NCBI GenBank assembly: GCA_963730065.1
Contig: CAVSQL010000019.1
Span: 1 to 64,000 of the forward strand
DNA from: UBA9676 sp963730065
GTDB taxonomy: Bacteria; Actinomycetota; Actinomycetes; Streptosporangiales; Streptosporangiaceae
Length of the DNA stretch: 64,000 bases
Reading direction: 5' to 3'
Positions 13,929-22,460 of the stretch are shown one piece after another. The notes below the pieces were generated by a model that ran no database searches, had not been told where the DNA came from, and saw only the letters and a list, made by a program, of their open reading frames with translations. Positions within the stretch are counted from its first letter, which is position 1; each line of letters opens with the position of its first letter. Position numbers and translations under genes: made by a program.

Positions 13929-15540
13929 TGCTCCCGTTCCCGGGCTGGACAGCCAGGACCGGCGCGGCGTCGCTGGCCGGGGCGGGGACCTTGACCAGGC
14001 GCAGCGGCGCCGGTGCTGGGGTGAGGACCGGGACGGGGACGGGGCCGCGGCCGAACCGGTGAGCCGTCCGCTTCCACACCGGGCGGATCTTCACCACCAC
14101 CGGGCGCAGGTTCATCCGCAGCACGAGCGCCCGCCACGGCGGCAGCGTGCGCAGCAGCTCCGGCGGCAGCGCGGGCACCAACTCGCGGCCGTCACCCTTG
14201 GCGATGCCGACCTGCCCGCACAGCCGGGAGGCGTGCTCCAGCGTGCTCGCGTCGCTGATCCCGCCGAACATGACCTTCGTGCCGCAGGTGGCCCAGATCG
14301 TCGCCGCGCCGTGCTGGCCCCAGCGGGCCTCCAGCTGGCCCGTGCCGTGCACCACCGCGGTGACCAGGATCCCCTTACCGGCCGAGTCGGACAGGATCTC
14401 CGGCAGCGGCAGCGGGCAGATCTGGGTCAGCTCATCCAGCGCCAGCAGGAGCGGCGGGTCAACCTTCCCGGCCTTCGTCTTGCTGCCCGCCAGCCCGGCC
14501 TCGTGGTGGACGTGCTGGCAGAACGCGCGGAACAACGGCGCGATCGGCGAGTTCTCCGTCCCCGGCGCGATCATGTACAGCGTGCCGCGATCGCGGACGA
14601 ACGCGCCCACATCGAACCCGCGCCCAGGTGGCGGGGTGACCGCCGCGGCGATCGCCGGGATCGCTACCCAGGTCAGGCAGCGGGAGATCGTCAGCCGCAC
14701 CGAATCGGCCGACTTGCCGCTCTCGCGGATCTCGGCCAGGACCGCGCGCAGCGCGCGGCTGGCGGCCGGGTGGGAGGCCAGCACGTCCTCGGCCATCTTG
14801 TCCCCGTGCCGGTGCACCCACCCGTGCACGTCGATGATCGTCAGGTTTCCGGGGGCGAGCGCGGCGGCGTGGAGGAACGCGGCGAGGGCGGCGCTGGCCT
14901 TGCCCTGCCAGAACGCCAGATCACTGCCGGTCGCAAGGGCGCCGGTCAGATCCTCGGCCCGCTGGGCAGCGACCGCTGGGTCTGCGCAGCCGTCGATCAC
15001 GTTCCACCCGAACGTCGTTGGCACACCGCCGACGCCGAGCGGGTTGAACACCGAGACCGGCCCGCGGCGGGCCCGCTCCCCGGCGGTGTTGGTGAACAGG
15101 TCCGCGCGGGTGCTCGTGCACAGCACCGCGCCCGGGTGGTCGAGGATCCGGTCAGCGAGCATGCCGCTCTTGCCGACCTGCTGCGGCGCGAGGATCAGCA
15201 CCTGGTCCTGCATGCGGGCGTAGACGCGTCGGCCGAGCTGGGCGCGGCCGAGGCGGACCGCGTAGTCCGTGGTCGGGGCCTTGACCCGGTGCCAGATCCG
15301 CAGCCCCGGGCGGGCGCGGCCGCCGTGCACGATCGCCGCATGCCGGGACCAGCGGAACCACAGTTCAGCGGCGGTGGCGAAACCGGGCCCGGGCCGCAGC
15401 CGCAGCCACACCCGCCAGCGCATCGCCTGCGCCCGGTGAGCCTCCATAACCCGGCGGCTGATGGTGCCCCGGTAGCCGAGCCACCCCAGGAACGCCAGAA
15501 CGGCCAGGGCGAGCCCGGCCCAGATGATTTCAGATGTCAC
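13912..15540 (-). CDS. VirD4/TraG-type conjugative coupling ATPase
   Basis: This type IV coupling protein (542 residues) would bring the relaxase-DNA complex to the conjugative channel at the membrane. It has one N-terminal membrane helix (residues 4-22, EIIWAGLALAVLAFLGWLG), Walker A APQQVGKS (118-125), Walker B LLLALDELTQ, and the TraG/TraD C-terminal module (WATCGTKVMFGGISDASTLEHASRLCGQVG). The GTG at 15540 is preceded by AAGGAGGT, so the longer frame from 15615 was rejected. The gene lies downstream of DUF2637 and upstream of two small element genes. No intact relaxase remains nearby. Confidence 0.85.
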   Translation of the reverse strand: MTSEIIWAGLALAVLAFLGWLGYRGTISRRVMEAHRAQAMRWRVWLRLRPGPGFATAAELWFRWSRHAAIVHGGRARPGLRIWHRVKAPTTDYAVRLGRAQLGRRVYARMQDQVLILAPQQVGKSGMLADRILDHPGAVLCTSTRADLFTNTAGERARRGPVSVFNPLGVGGVPTTFGWNVIDGCADPAVAAQRAEDLTGALATGSDLAFWQGKASAALAAFLHAAALAPGNLTIIDVHGWVHRHGDKMAEDVLASHPAASRALRAVLAEIRESGKSADSVRLTISRCLTWVAIPAIAAAVTPPPGRGFDVGAFVRDRGTLYMIAPGTENSPIAPLFRAFCQHVHHEAGLAGSKTKAGKVDPPLLLALDELTQICPLPLPEILSDSAGKGILVTAVVHGTGQLEARWGQHGAATIWATCGTKVMFGGISDASTLEHASRLCGQVGIAKGDGRELVPALPPELLRTLPPWRALVLRMNLRPVVVKIRPVWKRTAHRFGRGPVPVPVLTPAPAPLRLVKVPAPASDAAPVLAVQPGNGSNGNHA

Positions 15541-15564
15541 GATGGGTACCTCCTTCGGGAGAGA

Positions 15565-15609
15565 CCCAGGCGGGGGGATGGTTCCAAGGCCGATCCCCCC
15601 CGCCTGGGG
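15565..15609. terminator. Strong GC hairpin between DUF2637 and coupling-protein genes
   Basis: CCCAGGCGGGGGGAT (15565-15579) pairs with the inverted copy at 15593-15609 apart from one extra C, around a 13-nt loop. It occupies the 71-bp gap between two co-directional genes and could attenuate read-through or stabilise one mRNA segment. Confidence 0.55.
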
Positions 15610-15611
15610 CT

Positions 15612-16478
15612 TCACTGCTGGACCTGACCGTTGCTCTCGGCGAGCACGGCGTTGCGCACTTCCGTCGCCACCCGGCGGCTTAGCGAAAACCGCTCCTGCA
15701 ACTGGTTGACCGACAGGGGATTCCCGGCCGCCACCGTCGCCCGCAGGCTCACTTCCGCTGCCGCGACGGAATCGGACGGGATCAGGGCAGGCAGGCCAGG
15801 GGCCACCTGACCCGCCCTAGCGCTTGTGCGGGCGCGGCGGACCATGCCGATCGCCATCTCCGCGCAGCCGATGAACGCGACCGCCGGCCACCCGGACAGC
15901 GCGGCGCCGGCGAGGCCGTAGGGGACGCCGTAGGCGATGTTCGCGGCGAGGGTGGCGGTGACGGCGAGGACGAGCATGAACCGCGCCAGCCACGGCGTGC
16001 CCTGGCCCTCCCGCGCGGCGCGCAGCATCACCAGAGACGCGGCGGCGACGGTGCCGTCGATCGACACGGGGAGCAGGACGGCGGCAAGCCATGTCTGGCC
16101 GTGGGTGACGGCCAAGTGCTCGATGTGCACGAAACTGACGGTGGCGGCGATCGCGGCCACCAGCAGCACCGCCGCGGCGGTGCCGGTACGGATGAGACGG
16201 TCGCCAGTCATGACTGGCCCCCCGGTCCCGCGGGCAGCGTGGGCGCGGGTGATGAGCCCAGCGATCACAGCCACGGTGCCGTCTTCCCACCCGGTTAGCC
16301 AGCCCAGGATCCGATGGTCATAGTCGCCGAGTTCGAGCCCGGCCGCCTCGCACGCGGCCAGGAGCATGTTGTGCCGCTGCGCCTCGTTGAGGATCGACCA
16401 CCCGGGCCGAGGCGGGCCAGCAGCGGCGAGCGCAGCGGCGCGGGCCTCGGCCTCGGTGCCGTAGGGGCCCGCGCTCAC
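15612..16478 (-). CDS. DUF2637 membrane protein of a conjugative element
   Basis: This 288-residue protein has three parts. Residues 1-95 resemble small stand-alone element proteins (NEAQRHNMLLAACEAAGLELGDYDHRILGWLTGWEDGTVAVIAGLI). Residues 96-215 are a DUF2637 region with four membrane segments (TAAAVLLVAAIAATVSFVHI, TWLAAVLLPVSIDGTVAAASLVML, ARFMLVLAVTATLAANIAYGV, WPAVAFIGCAEMAIGMV). The C-terminal helix-turn-helix-like tail reads PLSVNQLQERFSLSRRVATEVRNAVLAE. DUF2637 proteins accompany plasmid and ICE transfer genes in actinomycetes. The start is GTG; a second ATG inside (MTGDRLIRTG) could mark the original DUF2637 start, making this a fusion. Confidence 0.75.
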   Translation of the reverse strand: MSAGPYGTEAEARAAALAAAGPPRPGWSILNEAQRHNMLLAACEAAGLELGDYDHRILGWLTGWEDGTVAVIAGLITRAHAARGTGGPVMTGDRLIRTGTAAAVLLVAAIAATVSFVHIEHLAVTHGQTWLAAVLLPVSIDGTVAAASLVMLRAAREGQGTPWLARFMLVLAVTATLAANIAYGVPYGLAGAALSGWPAVAFIGCAEMAIGMVRRARTSARAGQVAPGLPALIPSDSVAAAEVSLRATVAAGNPLSVNQLQERFSLSRRVATEVRNAVLAESNGQVQQ

Positions 16479-16509
16479 GCCGCTGCCCCCCGCCGGGCGG
16501 CGCGGGCTC

Positions 16510-16515
16510 TACGCT
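16510..16515 (+). promoter_or_regulatory. Leaderless -10 box (TACGCT) of enoyl-CoA hydratase
   Basis: TACGCT lies 6 nt before the ATG and no ribosome-binding sequence fits between them. Only 43 bp separate the two divergent genes. Confidence 0.5.
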
Positions 16516-16521
16516 GGGGGC

Positions 16522-17310
16522 ATGGACGGCATCACGATGCAGCCCCACCTGGCTGGGCACGCCGGGGTCTGTGAAATCATCCTGGACCGGCCGGAGGCGC
16601 TGAACGCGATCAACACCGCGATGGCGACCCGGCTGGCCCAGGCCTGCGCGGAGCTCGCGTCCGATCCCCACTCCCGCGTCGTCGTGCTGTCCGCGGCCGG
16701 GGACCGCGCGTTCTGTGTGGGAGCCGACCTGAAGGAACGGAACCGCCTGTCCGACGCCGGGCTGCTGGCGCAGCGCGGGGTCTTCCGGGCCGCGTTCGCC
16801 GCCGTGCTGGCCCTGCCGCAGCCGGTGATCGCCGCGGTGCACGGGTACGCGCTGGGCGGCGGCTGCGAGCTCGCGCTGTCCTGCGACCTGATCGTGGCGG
16901 ACGAGACGGCGGTGTTCGGCCTGCCGGAGACCACGGTGGGCCTGGTGCCGGGCGGCGGCGGCACCCAGCTCGCGCAGCGCAGGCTCGGGCCGGGCCGCGC
17001 CGCTGACCTGATCTTCACCGGCCGCCAGGTCAGTGCCGACGAGGCGGAACGGATCGGCCTGGCCGACCGGCTGGCGCCGGCCGGGAAGGCCGGCCAGCAC
17101 GCGCTGGAGCTCGCGCAGCAGATCGCGGCTAACTCACCGGTCGCGGTCCGGGCCGCCAAGCGGGCGATCCGGCACGGTGGGGGGATCGGCCTGGCCGCGG
17201 CGCTGGACGTGGAGGACGCGGCCTGGCGGACGGTCGCGATGTCGCAGGACCGGCGGGAGGGGATCGCGGCGTTCAACGAGAAGCGCGCCCCCGACTGGCC
17301 GGGCCAGTGA
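16522..17310 (+). CDS. Enoyl-CoA hydratase (probable methylglutaconyl-CoA hydratase)
   Basis: This 262-residue crotonase-family protein hydrates an enoyl-CoA. The oxyanion-hole segments are clear (AFCVGADLKERN and HGYALGGGCELALSCDL), and the two catalytic-glutamate regions are present (ALGGGCELAL and GLPETTVGLVPGGGGTQ). Family level is certain. The specific call comes from context: HMG-CoA lyase follows 10 bp later and an acyl-CoA carboxylase beta subunit shortly after, the last steps of leucine breakdown. It begins the backbone region right after the conjugation module. The likely leaderless start is at the ATG. Confidence 0.85.
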   Translation: MDGITMQPHLAGHAGVCEIILDRPEALNAINTAMATRLAQACAELASDPHSRVVVLSAAGDRAFCVGADLKERNRLSDAGLLAQRGVFRAAFAAVLALPQPVIAAVHGYALGGGCELALSCDLIVADETAVFGLPETTVGLVPGGGGTQLAQRRLGPGRAADLIFTGRQVSADEAERIGLADRLAPAGKAGQHALELAQQIAANSPVAVRAAKRAIRHGGGIGLAAALDVEDAAWRTVAMSQDRREGIAAFNEKRAPDWPGQ

Positions 17311-17320
17311 GGAGATGGCC

Positions 17321-18235
17321 GTGACCGATCTGCCGTCGCGGATCTCGCTGCGCGAGGTGGGACCGAGGGACGGGCTGCAGAATGAGGACCCGGTGCCGGC
17401 CGCCGCGAAGATCGCGCTGATCGACCAGCTGGCGACCACCGGGGTCAGCCGGATCGAGGCCGTCTCGTTCGTGCGGCCCGAGGCGATCCCGCAGATGGCC
17501 GACGCGGACGAGGTCTGGGCGGGCGTCACCAAGGACCCCGCCGTCCGCTACTCGGCGCTCGCGCCCAACCTGCGGGGCGGGCGGCGGGCCCTGGACTCGG
17601 GGTTCACCGAGGTGGAGGCCGTGGTGTCGGCTTCGGACACGCACAACCGCAAGAACGTGAACCGCGGCACGGCGCAGTCCCTGGACGAGATCGCGGTCAT
17701 GATCGACGAGGCGCACCAGCGGGGCGCCACCCTCCAGGTGGTGGTCGCCACCGCCTGGGGCTGCCCGTACGAGGGCGATGTGCCGGTGGAAAGGGTGCTG
17801 GCCGTGGCCGGGCGGGCGGTCGCGGACGGGGCGGACGCGATCTCGTTCGGCGACACCACCGGCATGGCGACACCAGGGCGGGTGTGGGACCTGGTCGGCT
17901 CGTTCCGGTCCCGGCACCCCGACATGCCGCTCAACTTGCACTTCCACAACACCCGCGGCACTGGGCTCGCGAACGTGCTGGCCGCGCTGGAGCTGGGGGT
18001 GGACGACTTCGACGCGTCCGTCGGCGGGCTGGGGGGCTGCCCGTACGCGCCCGGCGCGAGCGGCAACATCGCCACCGAGGAGCTGGTGCACATGGTCGAG
18101 GACATGGGCGTCGGCACCGGGATCAACCTGGCGGCGATGATCGAGGCGGCGGCGGCCGCGGAGCGTATCGTCGGGCGCGAGCTGCCGTCCCAGGTGCTGC
18201 GCGCCGGCCCACGGACCAGGACCATTCCGGCCTAA
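17321..18235 (+). CDS. Hydroxymethylglutaryl-CoA lyase
   Basis: This is a DRE-TIM metallolyase that splits HMG-CoA into acetoacetate and acetyl-CoA. It shows the N-terminal ISLREVGPRDGLQNE with the metal-binding Asp, LHFHNTRGTGLANVLAA with the metal-binding His pair, and the catalytic-cysteine loop GGLGGCPYAPGASGN. The length of about 304 residues is normal. The GTG at 17321 has GGAG six bases upstream, whereas the ATG at 17315 almost touches that sequence, so I favour the GTG. The gene is co-transcribed with enoyl-CoA hydratase (10-bp gap) and points to leucine catabolism. Confidence 0.93.
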   Translation: MTDLPSRISLREVGPRDGLQNEDPVPAAAKIALIDQLATTGVSRIEAVSFVRPEAIPQMADADEVWAGVTKDPAVRYSALAPNLRGGRRALDSGFTEVEAVVSASDTHNRKNVNRGTAQSLDEIAVMIDEAHQRGATLQVVVATAWGCPYEGDVPVERVLAVAGRAVADGADAISFGDTTGMATPGRVWDLVGSFRSRHPDMPLNLHFHNTRGTGLANVLAALELGVDDFDASVGGLGGCPYAPGASGNIATEELVHMVEDMGVGTGINLAAMIEAAAAAERIVGRELPSQVLRAGPRTRTIPA

Positions 18236-18305
18236 CGGCGGTGCGGCCCGCCACCGCGGCCACGCCTGGTCTGCGATGCCTGTGACTGAAGGTCATGCCG
18301 GTGCC

Positions 18306-18338
18306 TGTGCAGGCGTTTGTGCAGAAGACTTGTGCAGA
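18306..18338. repeat. TGTGCAG triplet repeat, 12-13 bp pitch
   Basis: TGTGCAG occurs at 18306-18312, 18318-18324 and 18331-18337, upstream of a small leaderless gene. The pitch of about one helical turn suggests stacked regulator binding. Confidence 0.5.
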
Positions 18339-18378
18339 CGTTGTGTGCAAGTGGCGCCACCCGGCGGAGCCGAACGTC

Positions 18379-18384
18379 TATGGT
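18379..18384 (+). promoter_or_regulatory. Leaderless -10 box (TATGGT)
   Basis: TATGGT lies 7 nt before the GTG at 18392, matching the window's leaderless pattern and fixing the start of the small conserved gene. Confidence 0.5.
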
Positions 18385-18391
18385 TACTCCG

Positions 18392-18688
18392 GTGACCAAT
18401 CAGACCAGGGCCTTTTCATTATTGAGCGTCGCCATGTCGGACGCCGTGGCGGAGGAGAGATACCGCCACCGCGTTGACCCGCTGGAAGAGCTGATCTGGC
18501 ACTGGGGGATGGCTTACCGGATCTGGTCCGCCGGTGGCACCTGGTACGCACGCCGCCACGACCGCGATGAGATCATGCAGGCTGGCGACGCCGAGCGCCT
18601 GTCCTTCGTGATCAGGGACGACTATTTTCGCCGGGACCGGCCGGCCGCCCCGTCCCCGCCGCCGGGCAGCGGGGCCGCCGGGCAGTAG
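18392..18688 (+). CDS. Small conserved actinobacterial protein (98 aa), unknown
   Basis: The recognisable core is EERYRHRVDPLEELIWHWGMAYRIWSAGGTWYARRHDRDEIMQAGDAERLSFVIRDDYFRR, typical of a short actinobacterial protein family of unknown function. The tail is Pro/Gly/Ala low complexity. I place the start at the GTG at 18392 because TATGGT sits 7 nt upstream. Alternatives are the ATG at 18380 or 18434. A triple TGTGCAG repeat lies upstream. It lies between HMG-CoA lyase and the carboxylase subunit. Confidence 0.65.
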   Translation: MTNQTRAFSLLSVAMSDAVAEERYRHRVDPLEELIWHWGMAYRIWSAGGTWYARRHDRDEIMQAGDAERLSFVIRDDYFRRDRPAAPSPPPGSGAAGQ

Positions 18689-18755
18689 AGCCGCCGGCAG
18701 CGGGGCCGCCGGGCAGCAGACCACCGGGCAAGCAGGGCCGACCGGGCAGGACGCG
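18640..18755. repeat. Imperfect GC-rich tandem repeat
   Basis: Units of the type GCCGCCGGGCAGC recur several times across the end of the small gene and the gap before the carboxylase gene. It looks like slippage-prone low-complexity DNA. Confidence 0.5.
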
Positions 18756-18763
18756 GCCGGGGG

Positions 18764-18769
18764 TACAGT
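18764..18769 (+). promoter_or_regulatory. Leaderless -10 box (TACAGT) of the carboxylase gene
   Basis: TACAGT is 7 nt upstream of the GTG at 18777 and there is no ribosome-binding sequence. Confidence 0.5.
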
Positions 18770-18776
18770 CGCCATC

Positions 18777-20303
18777 GTGGCTGATCACTCGGACCTGTCG
18801 CAGGTGCGTGCCCAGGTTGAGCAGGGCGGTGCGCGCAAGTACCACGAGGCGGCGGCGGCGGCCGGCAAGCTGTTCGCCCGGGAGCGGATCGCGCTGCTGA
18901 TCGACGAGGGCAGCTTCGCCGAGGACGGCCGCTACGCCAACGTGCTCGCCGACGGGCTGCCCGCCGACGGCGTGGTCACCGGCACCGCGACCATCGACGG
19001 CCGGCCCGTGGCGCTGATGGCCAACGACTCCACGGTCAAGGCGGGCTCGTGGGGCGCCCGCACCGTGGAGAAGATCATCCGGATCATCGAGAAGGCCTAC
19101 GGGACCGGGGTCCCCATGATCTACCTGGTCGACTCCGCCGGGGCCCGGATCACCGACCAGGTCGAGATGTTCCCCGGGCGGCGCGGCGCGGGAAAGATCT
19201 TCCACAGCCAGGTCCGCGCGTCCGGCGCCATCCCGCAGGTCTGTGCCCTGTTCGGGCCCTCCGCGGCGGGCGGCGCCTACATCCCCGCGTTCTGCGACTA
19301 CGTGGCGATGGTGGACGGCAACGCGTCCATGTACCTCGGCAGCCCGCGGATGGTCGAGATGGTGGTCAAGGAGAAGACCACGCTGGAGGAGATGGGCGGC
19401 GCCCGGATGCACTGCACGGTCTCCGGGTGCGGCCACTACCTGGCGGGATCGGAGCGCGACGCGCTGGCGGCGGTCAAGAGTTACCTGTCCTACCTGCCGT
19501 CCAACTGGCGGCAGCCGCCGCCGCCCGGCCCGCTGGGCAAGCCCGAGGACATCGACCTGGCGGCGATGGTCCCGGCCAGCGAGCGGCAGGCCTTCGACAT
19601 GCGCCGGTACCTGCGGGGCCTGGTGGACGCGGAGTCGTTCTTCGAGATCCACCAGCTGTGGGCGCGGGAGCTGACCATCGGGTTCGCCCGGCTGGCCGGG
19701 CAGGTCATCGGCGTGGTCGCCAACAACCCGATGTTCAAGGGCGGCGTGCTTTTCGTCGACTCCGCGGACAAGGGGACCCGGTTCATCCAGCTGTGCGACG
19801 CGTTCAACGTGCCGCTGCTGTTCCTGGCCGACGTGCCCGGGTTCATGGTCGGCACGGCCGTGGAGAGGCAGGGCATCATCCGGCACGGCGCGAAGATGAT
19901 CACCGCCGTGTCGGAGGCGACCGTGCCGAAGATCTGCGTGATCGTGCGCAAAGCCTACGGGGCGGGCCTGTACGCGATGGCCGGGCCGGGGTTCGAGCCG
20001 GACGCGACCATCGCCCTGCCCACCGCGAAGATCGCGGTGATGGGGGCGGAGGCGGCCGTCAACGCGGTCTACTTCAACAAGCTGGCCGGCATCGACGACC
20101 CCGCCGACCGGGAGGAGGAGACCCGGCGGCTGCGCGAGGCCTACGACAACGACATCGATGTGCTGCGGCTGGCGTCCGAACTCGTCGCCGACGACGTGGT
20201 GGAGCCCGGCGGGCTGCGGGCTGAGCTGGTCAAGCGGTTCGCGGCCGCGGCCGGCAAGCAGCGCCGGTTCTCCCGGCGCCGCCACGGAGTCACCCCGGTC
20301 TGA
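18777..20303 (+). CDS. Acyl-CoA carboxylase beta (carboxyltransferase) subunit
   Basis: This 508-residue carboxyltransferase has two crotonase-like halves. The N-terminal half holds the acyl-CoA site (IYLVDSAGARITDQVEMFPGRRGAG and FGPSAAGGAYIPAFCDYVAMVDG). The C-terminal half holds the biotin site (FLADVPGFMVGTAVERQGIIRHGAKMI, VRKAYGAGLYAMAGPGFEPD). It carboxylates an acyl-CoA using biotin on a partner alpha subunit, which is not in the window. Next to HMG-CoA lyase and an enoyl-CoA hydratase, methylcrotonyl-CoA is the likely substrate, though propionyl- or acetyl-CoA cannot be excluded. The C-terminal RRFSRRRHGVTPV tail is basic. Confidence 0.88.
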   Translation: MADHSDLSQVRAQVEQGGARKYHEAAAAAGKLFARERIALLIDEGSFAEDGRYANVLADGLPADGVVTGTATIDGRPVALMANDSTVKAGSWGARTVEKIIRIIEKAYGTGVPMIYLVDSAGARITDQVEMFPGRRGAGKIFHSQVRASGAIPQVCALFGPSAAGGAYIPAFCDYVAMVDGNASMYLGSPRMVEMVVKEKTTLEEMGGARMHCTVSGCGHYLAGSERDALAAVKSYLSYLPSNWRQPPPPGPLGKPEDIDLAAMVPASERQAFDMRRYLRGLVDAESFFEIHQLWARELTIGFARLAGQVIGVVANNPMFKGGVLFVDSADKGTRFIQLCDAFNVPLLFLADVPGFMVGTAVERQGIIRHGAKMITAVSEATVPKICVIVRKAYGAGLYAMAGPGFEPDATIALPTAKIAVMGAEAAVNAVYFNKLAGIDDPADREEETRRLREAYDNDIDVLRLASELVADDVVEPGGLRAELVKRFAAAAGKQRRFSRRRHGVTPV

Positions 20304-20417
20304 GAGCACCGGTTTTCGCAGGCATTGCCCGGTCCGAGAGCGCGCAGCGGCGGCCTCCGAGCGGGCCGTCCGGGTCTCGTCTCGATGTCGATGTGCTGAA
20401 GTGGCCGCAAATCGCTT

Positions 20418-20423
20418 TACCAT
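20418..20423 (+). promoter_or_regulatory. Leaderless -10 box (TACCAT) of the response regulator
   Basis: TACCAT is 6 nt before the ATG at 20430, in a 126-bp gap without other signals. Confidence 0.5.
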
Positions 20424-20429
20424 CGGATC

Positions 20430-21101
20430 ATGACCAGCGTTCTGCTTGCCGAGGATGATGTCTCCATCTCCGATCCGCTCGCACGTGCACTGCGGCGCGA
20501 GGGCTACGACGTTGACGTTTCGGCGGACGGCCCGAGCACCCTGGAAGCGGCCACAGCCGGCGGACTGGACCTGATCGTGCTCGATATCGGCCTGCCGCAG
20601 CTGGACGGGCTGGAAGTGTGCCGCCGCCTACGCTCGGAAGGGCAGTCCGTCCCGGTGCTGATCCTCACCGCGCGCGCGGACGAGGTGGACACGGTGATCG
20701 GGCTCGATGCCGGTGCCGACGACTACGTGACCAAGCCGTTCCGGCTGGCCGAGCTCCTCGCCCGGGTCCGTGCCCTCCTGCGCCGTGGCAGCGTGGAAAC
20801 CAGCACCGTGCAGGGTGTGCGGGTGGACCCGGACGCGCGGCGGGCCTGGATCGGCGATACCGAGCTCGAGCTCACCACCAAGGAGTTCGACCTGCTGTGC
20901 GTGCTGGTGAACGACGCGGGGAAGGTCGTCACCAGGGAACAGATCATGCGGGAGGTCTGGGACAGCAAGTGGTGGGGCTCGACCAAGACCCTCGATATGC
21001 ACATCTCCTGGCTCCGCCGCAAGCTCGGCGACGACGCGCACAGCCCCCGTTACATCACCACCGTGCGCGGGGTCGGGTTCCGGTTCGAGCGGGGTGACTG
21101 A
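20430..21101 (+). CDS. OmpR/PhoB-type response regulator
   Basis: This 223-residue two-domain regulator has an N-terminal receiver with acidic pocket E8/D9/D10, phospho-acceptor D52, T80 and K102. The C-terminal winged helix (residues 125-222, ELTTKEFDLLCVLVNDAGKVVTREQIMREVW, TLDMHISWLRRKLG, YITTVRGVGFRFE) would bind DNA repeats. It is followed 33 bp later by its histidine kinase, so it is a cognate pair. Targets are not evident; no autoregulatory repeat was spotted upstream. The translation start fits a leaderless mRNA. Confidence 0.95.
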   Translation: MTSVLLAEDDVSISDPLARALRREGYDVDVSADGPSTLEAATAGGLDLIVLDIGLPQLDGLEVCRRLRSEGQSVPVLILTARADEVDTVIGLDAGADDYVTKPFRLAELLARVRALLRRGSVETSTVQGVRVDPDARRAWIGDTELELTTKEFDLLCVLVNDAGKVVTREQIMREVWDSKWWGSTKTLDMHISWLRRKLGDDAHSPRYITTVRGVGFRFERGD

Positions 21102-21134
21102 TGGCCGGGATGATCAGGGCGCCGGCAGGCTGAC

Positions 21135-22421
21135 GTGCGCCGCCGGCTGCTGTTCTCCACGCTCGCGGTAGCAGTCACCGCGGTCGTGCTGTTCGGCTTG
21201 CCGCTGGCGTTTGTCCTGATGCGGCTCCAGACCAACGCGGCCCATCAGCTGGTGCAGCGCGATGCCACCACGGTGGCGAGGACGCTGCAGAACCGGCTGC
21301 GCTCGGGCCTGCCCCCCGACCCGACCGACGCCGCGGACGCAGCGCACTCGCTGCCGGACCGGTTCGTCACCATCAGCCGGGATGGGGGGCCGCCGGTCAC
21401 GTTCGGGGACTCACCGGGAGACGGCGACAGCCTCATCGCCCACGCCGTCACCAAGAATTTCCGGGTCACCGTCGTGGCGGACGACTCGGTGGCGACCGAA
21501 GGCATCACCGAGGCCCTGGCCCTGACCGGATCGCTGGCCCTGCTCGCGGTCGGGGTGGCGGTCGGGCTCGCCATGTTCCAGGCCCGGCGGCTGGCCCGCC
21601 CGATGCAGGAACTCGCCGGTGCCGCTGACCGGCTCGGCTCCGGGGACGCGCGCCCGCTCGGGCGCCGCTACGGCGTGGCCGAGCTCGACCGGGTGGCCGA
21701 GGGCCTGGACGGGTCGGCGCAGCGGATCAGCGACCTGCTCGCGGCCGAGCGGGAGTTCGCGGCCGATGCCTCGCATCAGCTGCGCACGCCGCTGACCGCC
21801 CTGTCGATGCGGCTGGAGGAAATAATGGCCGCCGCCGACAACCCCGCTGTCGTGCGGGAGGAAGGGACGGCGGCCCTGGTGCAGACCGAGCGGCTGGCCG
21901 ATGTCGTCAGCCAGCTGCTCGGGCGGACCCGCAGCCCGGCGGGGGGGTCGCGGAAGCGGATCTCGATCGACGATGTGGTGGCGCAGCAGGTGGTGGAGTG
22001 GGATCCGGCGTTCCGCCGCAAGAACCGCAAGCTCGAGGTGACGGGGGACAAGAACCTGCGGGCCTACGGAAGGCCGGGGACGCTGTCGCAGGTGATCGCC
22101 ACGTTGCTGGACAACGCGCTCGTGCACGGCGCCGGTGAGGTCACGATCCGCACGTCGCGGACCCCCAAGTCCGTGGTGATCGAGGTGCGGGACGAGGGTA
22201 AGGGGGTGTCGGCCGACCTCGCGCCCCGGATCTTCGAGCGCAACGTGAGCGGCAAGCCGGGCGGCACCGGCCTCGGACTGGCCCTGGCCCGCAGCATCGC
22301 GGCCGCCGACGGCGGGAACGTGGTGCTGGTCCGGCCCAGCCCGGCGGTCTTCGCCGTGTTCCTGCCCCGCCAGCGGCCGGGCCGGGCCGACCAGCCGCCG
22401 GTGGTCTCCGGCCCGGCCTGA
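21135..22421 (+). CDS. Sensor histidine kinase
   Basis: This 428-residue membrane sensor has its first membrane helix at 8-29, a short extracytoplasmic domain (30-125), the second helix at about 126-148 and a HAMP region (ARRLARPMQELAGAADRLGSGD). The DHp domain carries the phospho-accepting H214 in SHQLRTPL. The HATPase domain has the N-box (VIATLLDNALVHG), G1 (DEGKGV) and G2 (GGTGLGLALARSI). It starts with GTG. The signal is unknown. The domain layout resembles CutS/CseC-like actinobacterial kinases. It is paired with the upstream regulator. Confidence 0.95.
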   Translation: MRRRLLFSTLAVAVTAVVLFGLPLAFVLMRLQTNAAHQLVQRDATTVARTLQNRLRSGLPPDPTDAADAAHSLPDRFVTISRDGGPPVTFGDSPGDGDSLIAHAVTKNFRVTVVADDSVATEGITEALALTGSLALLAVGVAVGLAMFQARRLARPMQELAGAADRLGSGDARPLGRRYGVAELDRVAEGLDGSAQRISDLLAAEREFAADASHQLRTPLTALSMRLEEIMAAADNPAVVREEGTAALVQTERLADVVSQLLGRTRSPAGGSRKRISIDDVVAQQVVEWDPAFRRKNRKLEVTGDKNLRAYGRPGTLSQVIATLLDNALVHGAGEVTIRTSRTPKSVVIEVRDEGKGVSADLAPRIFERNVSGKPGGTGLGLALARSIAAADGGNVVLVRPSPAVFAVFLPRQRPGRADQPPVVSGPA

Positions 22422-22460
22422 CCGGGTCGTCCAGCCAGGCCGGGCCGCCCGACCGGTGGC

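Noticed and set aside
18612..20423. 603-residue minus-strand frame opposite the carboxylase gene
   Set aside because: It mirrors the coding strand of a well-supported gene and has no recognisable domain.
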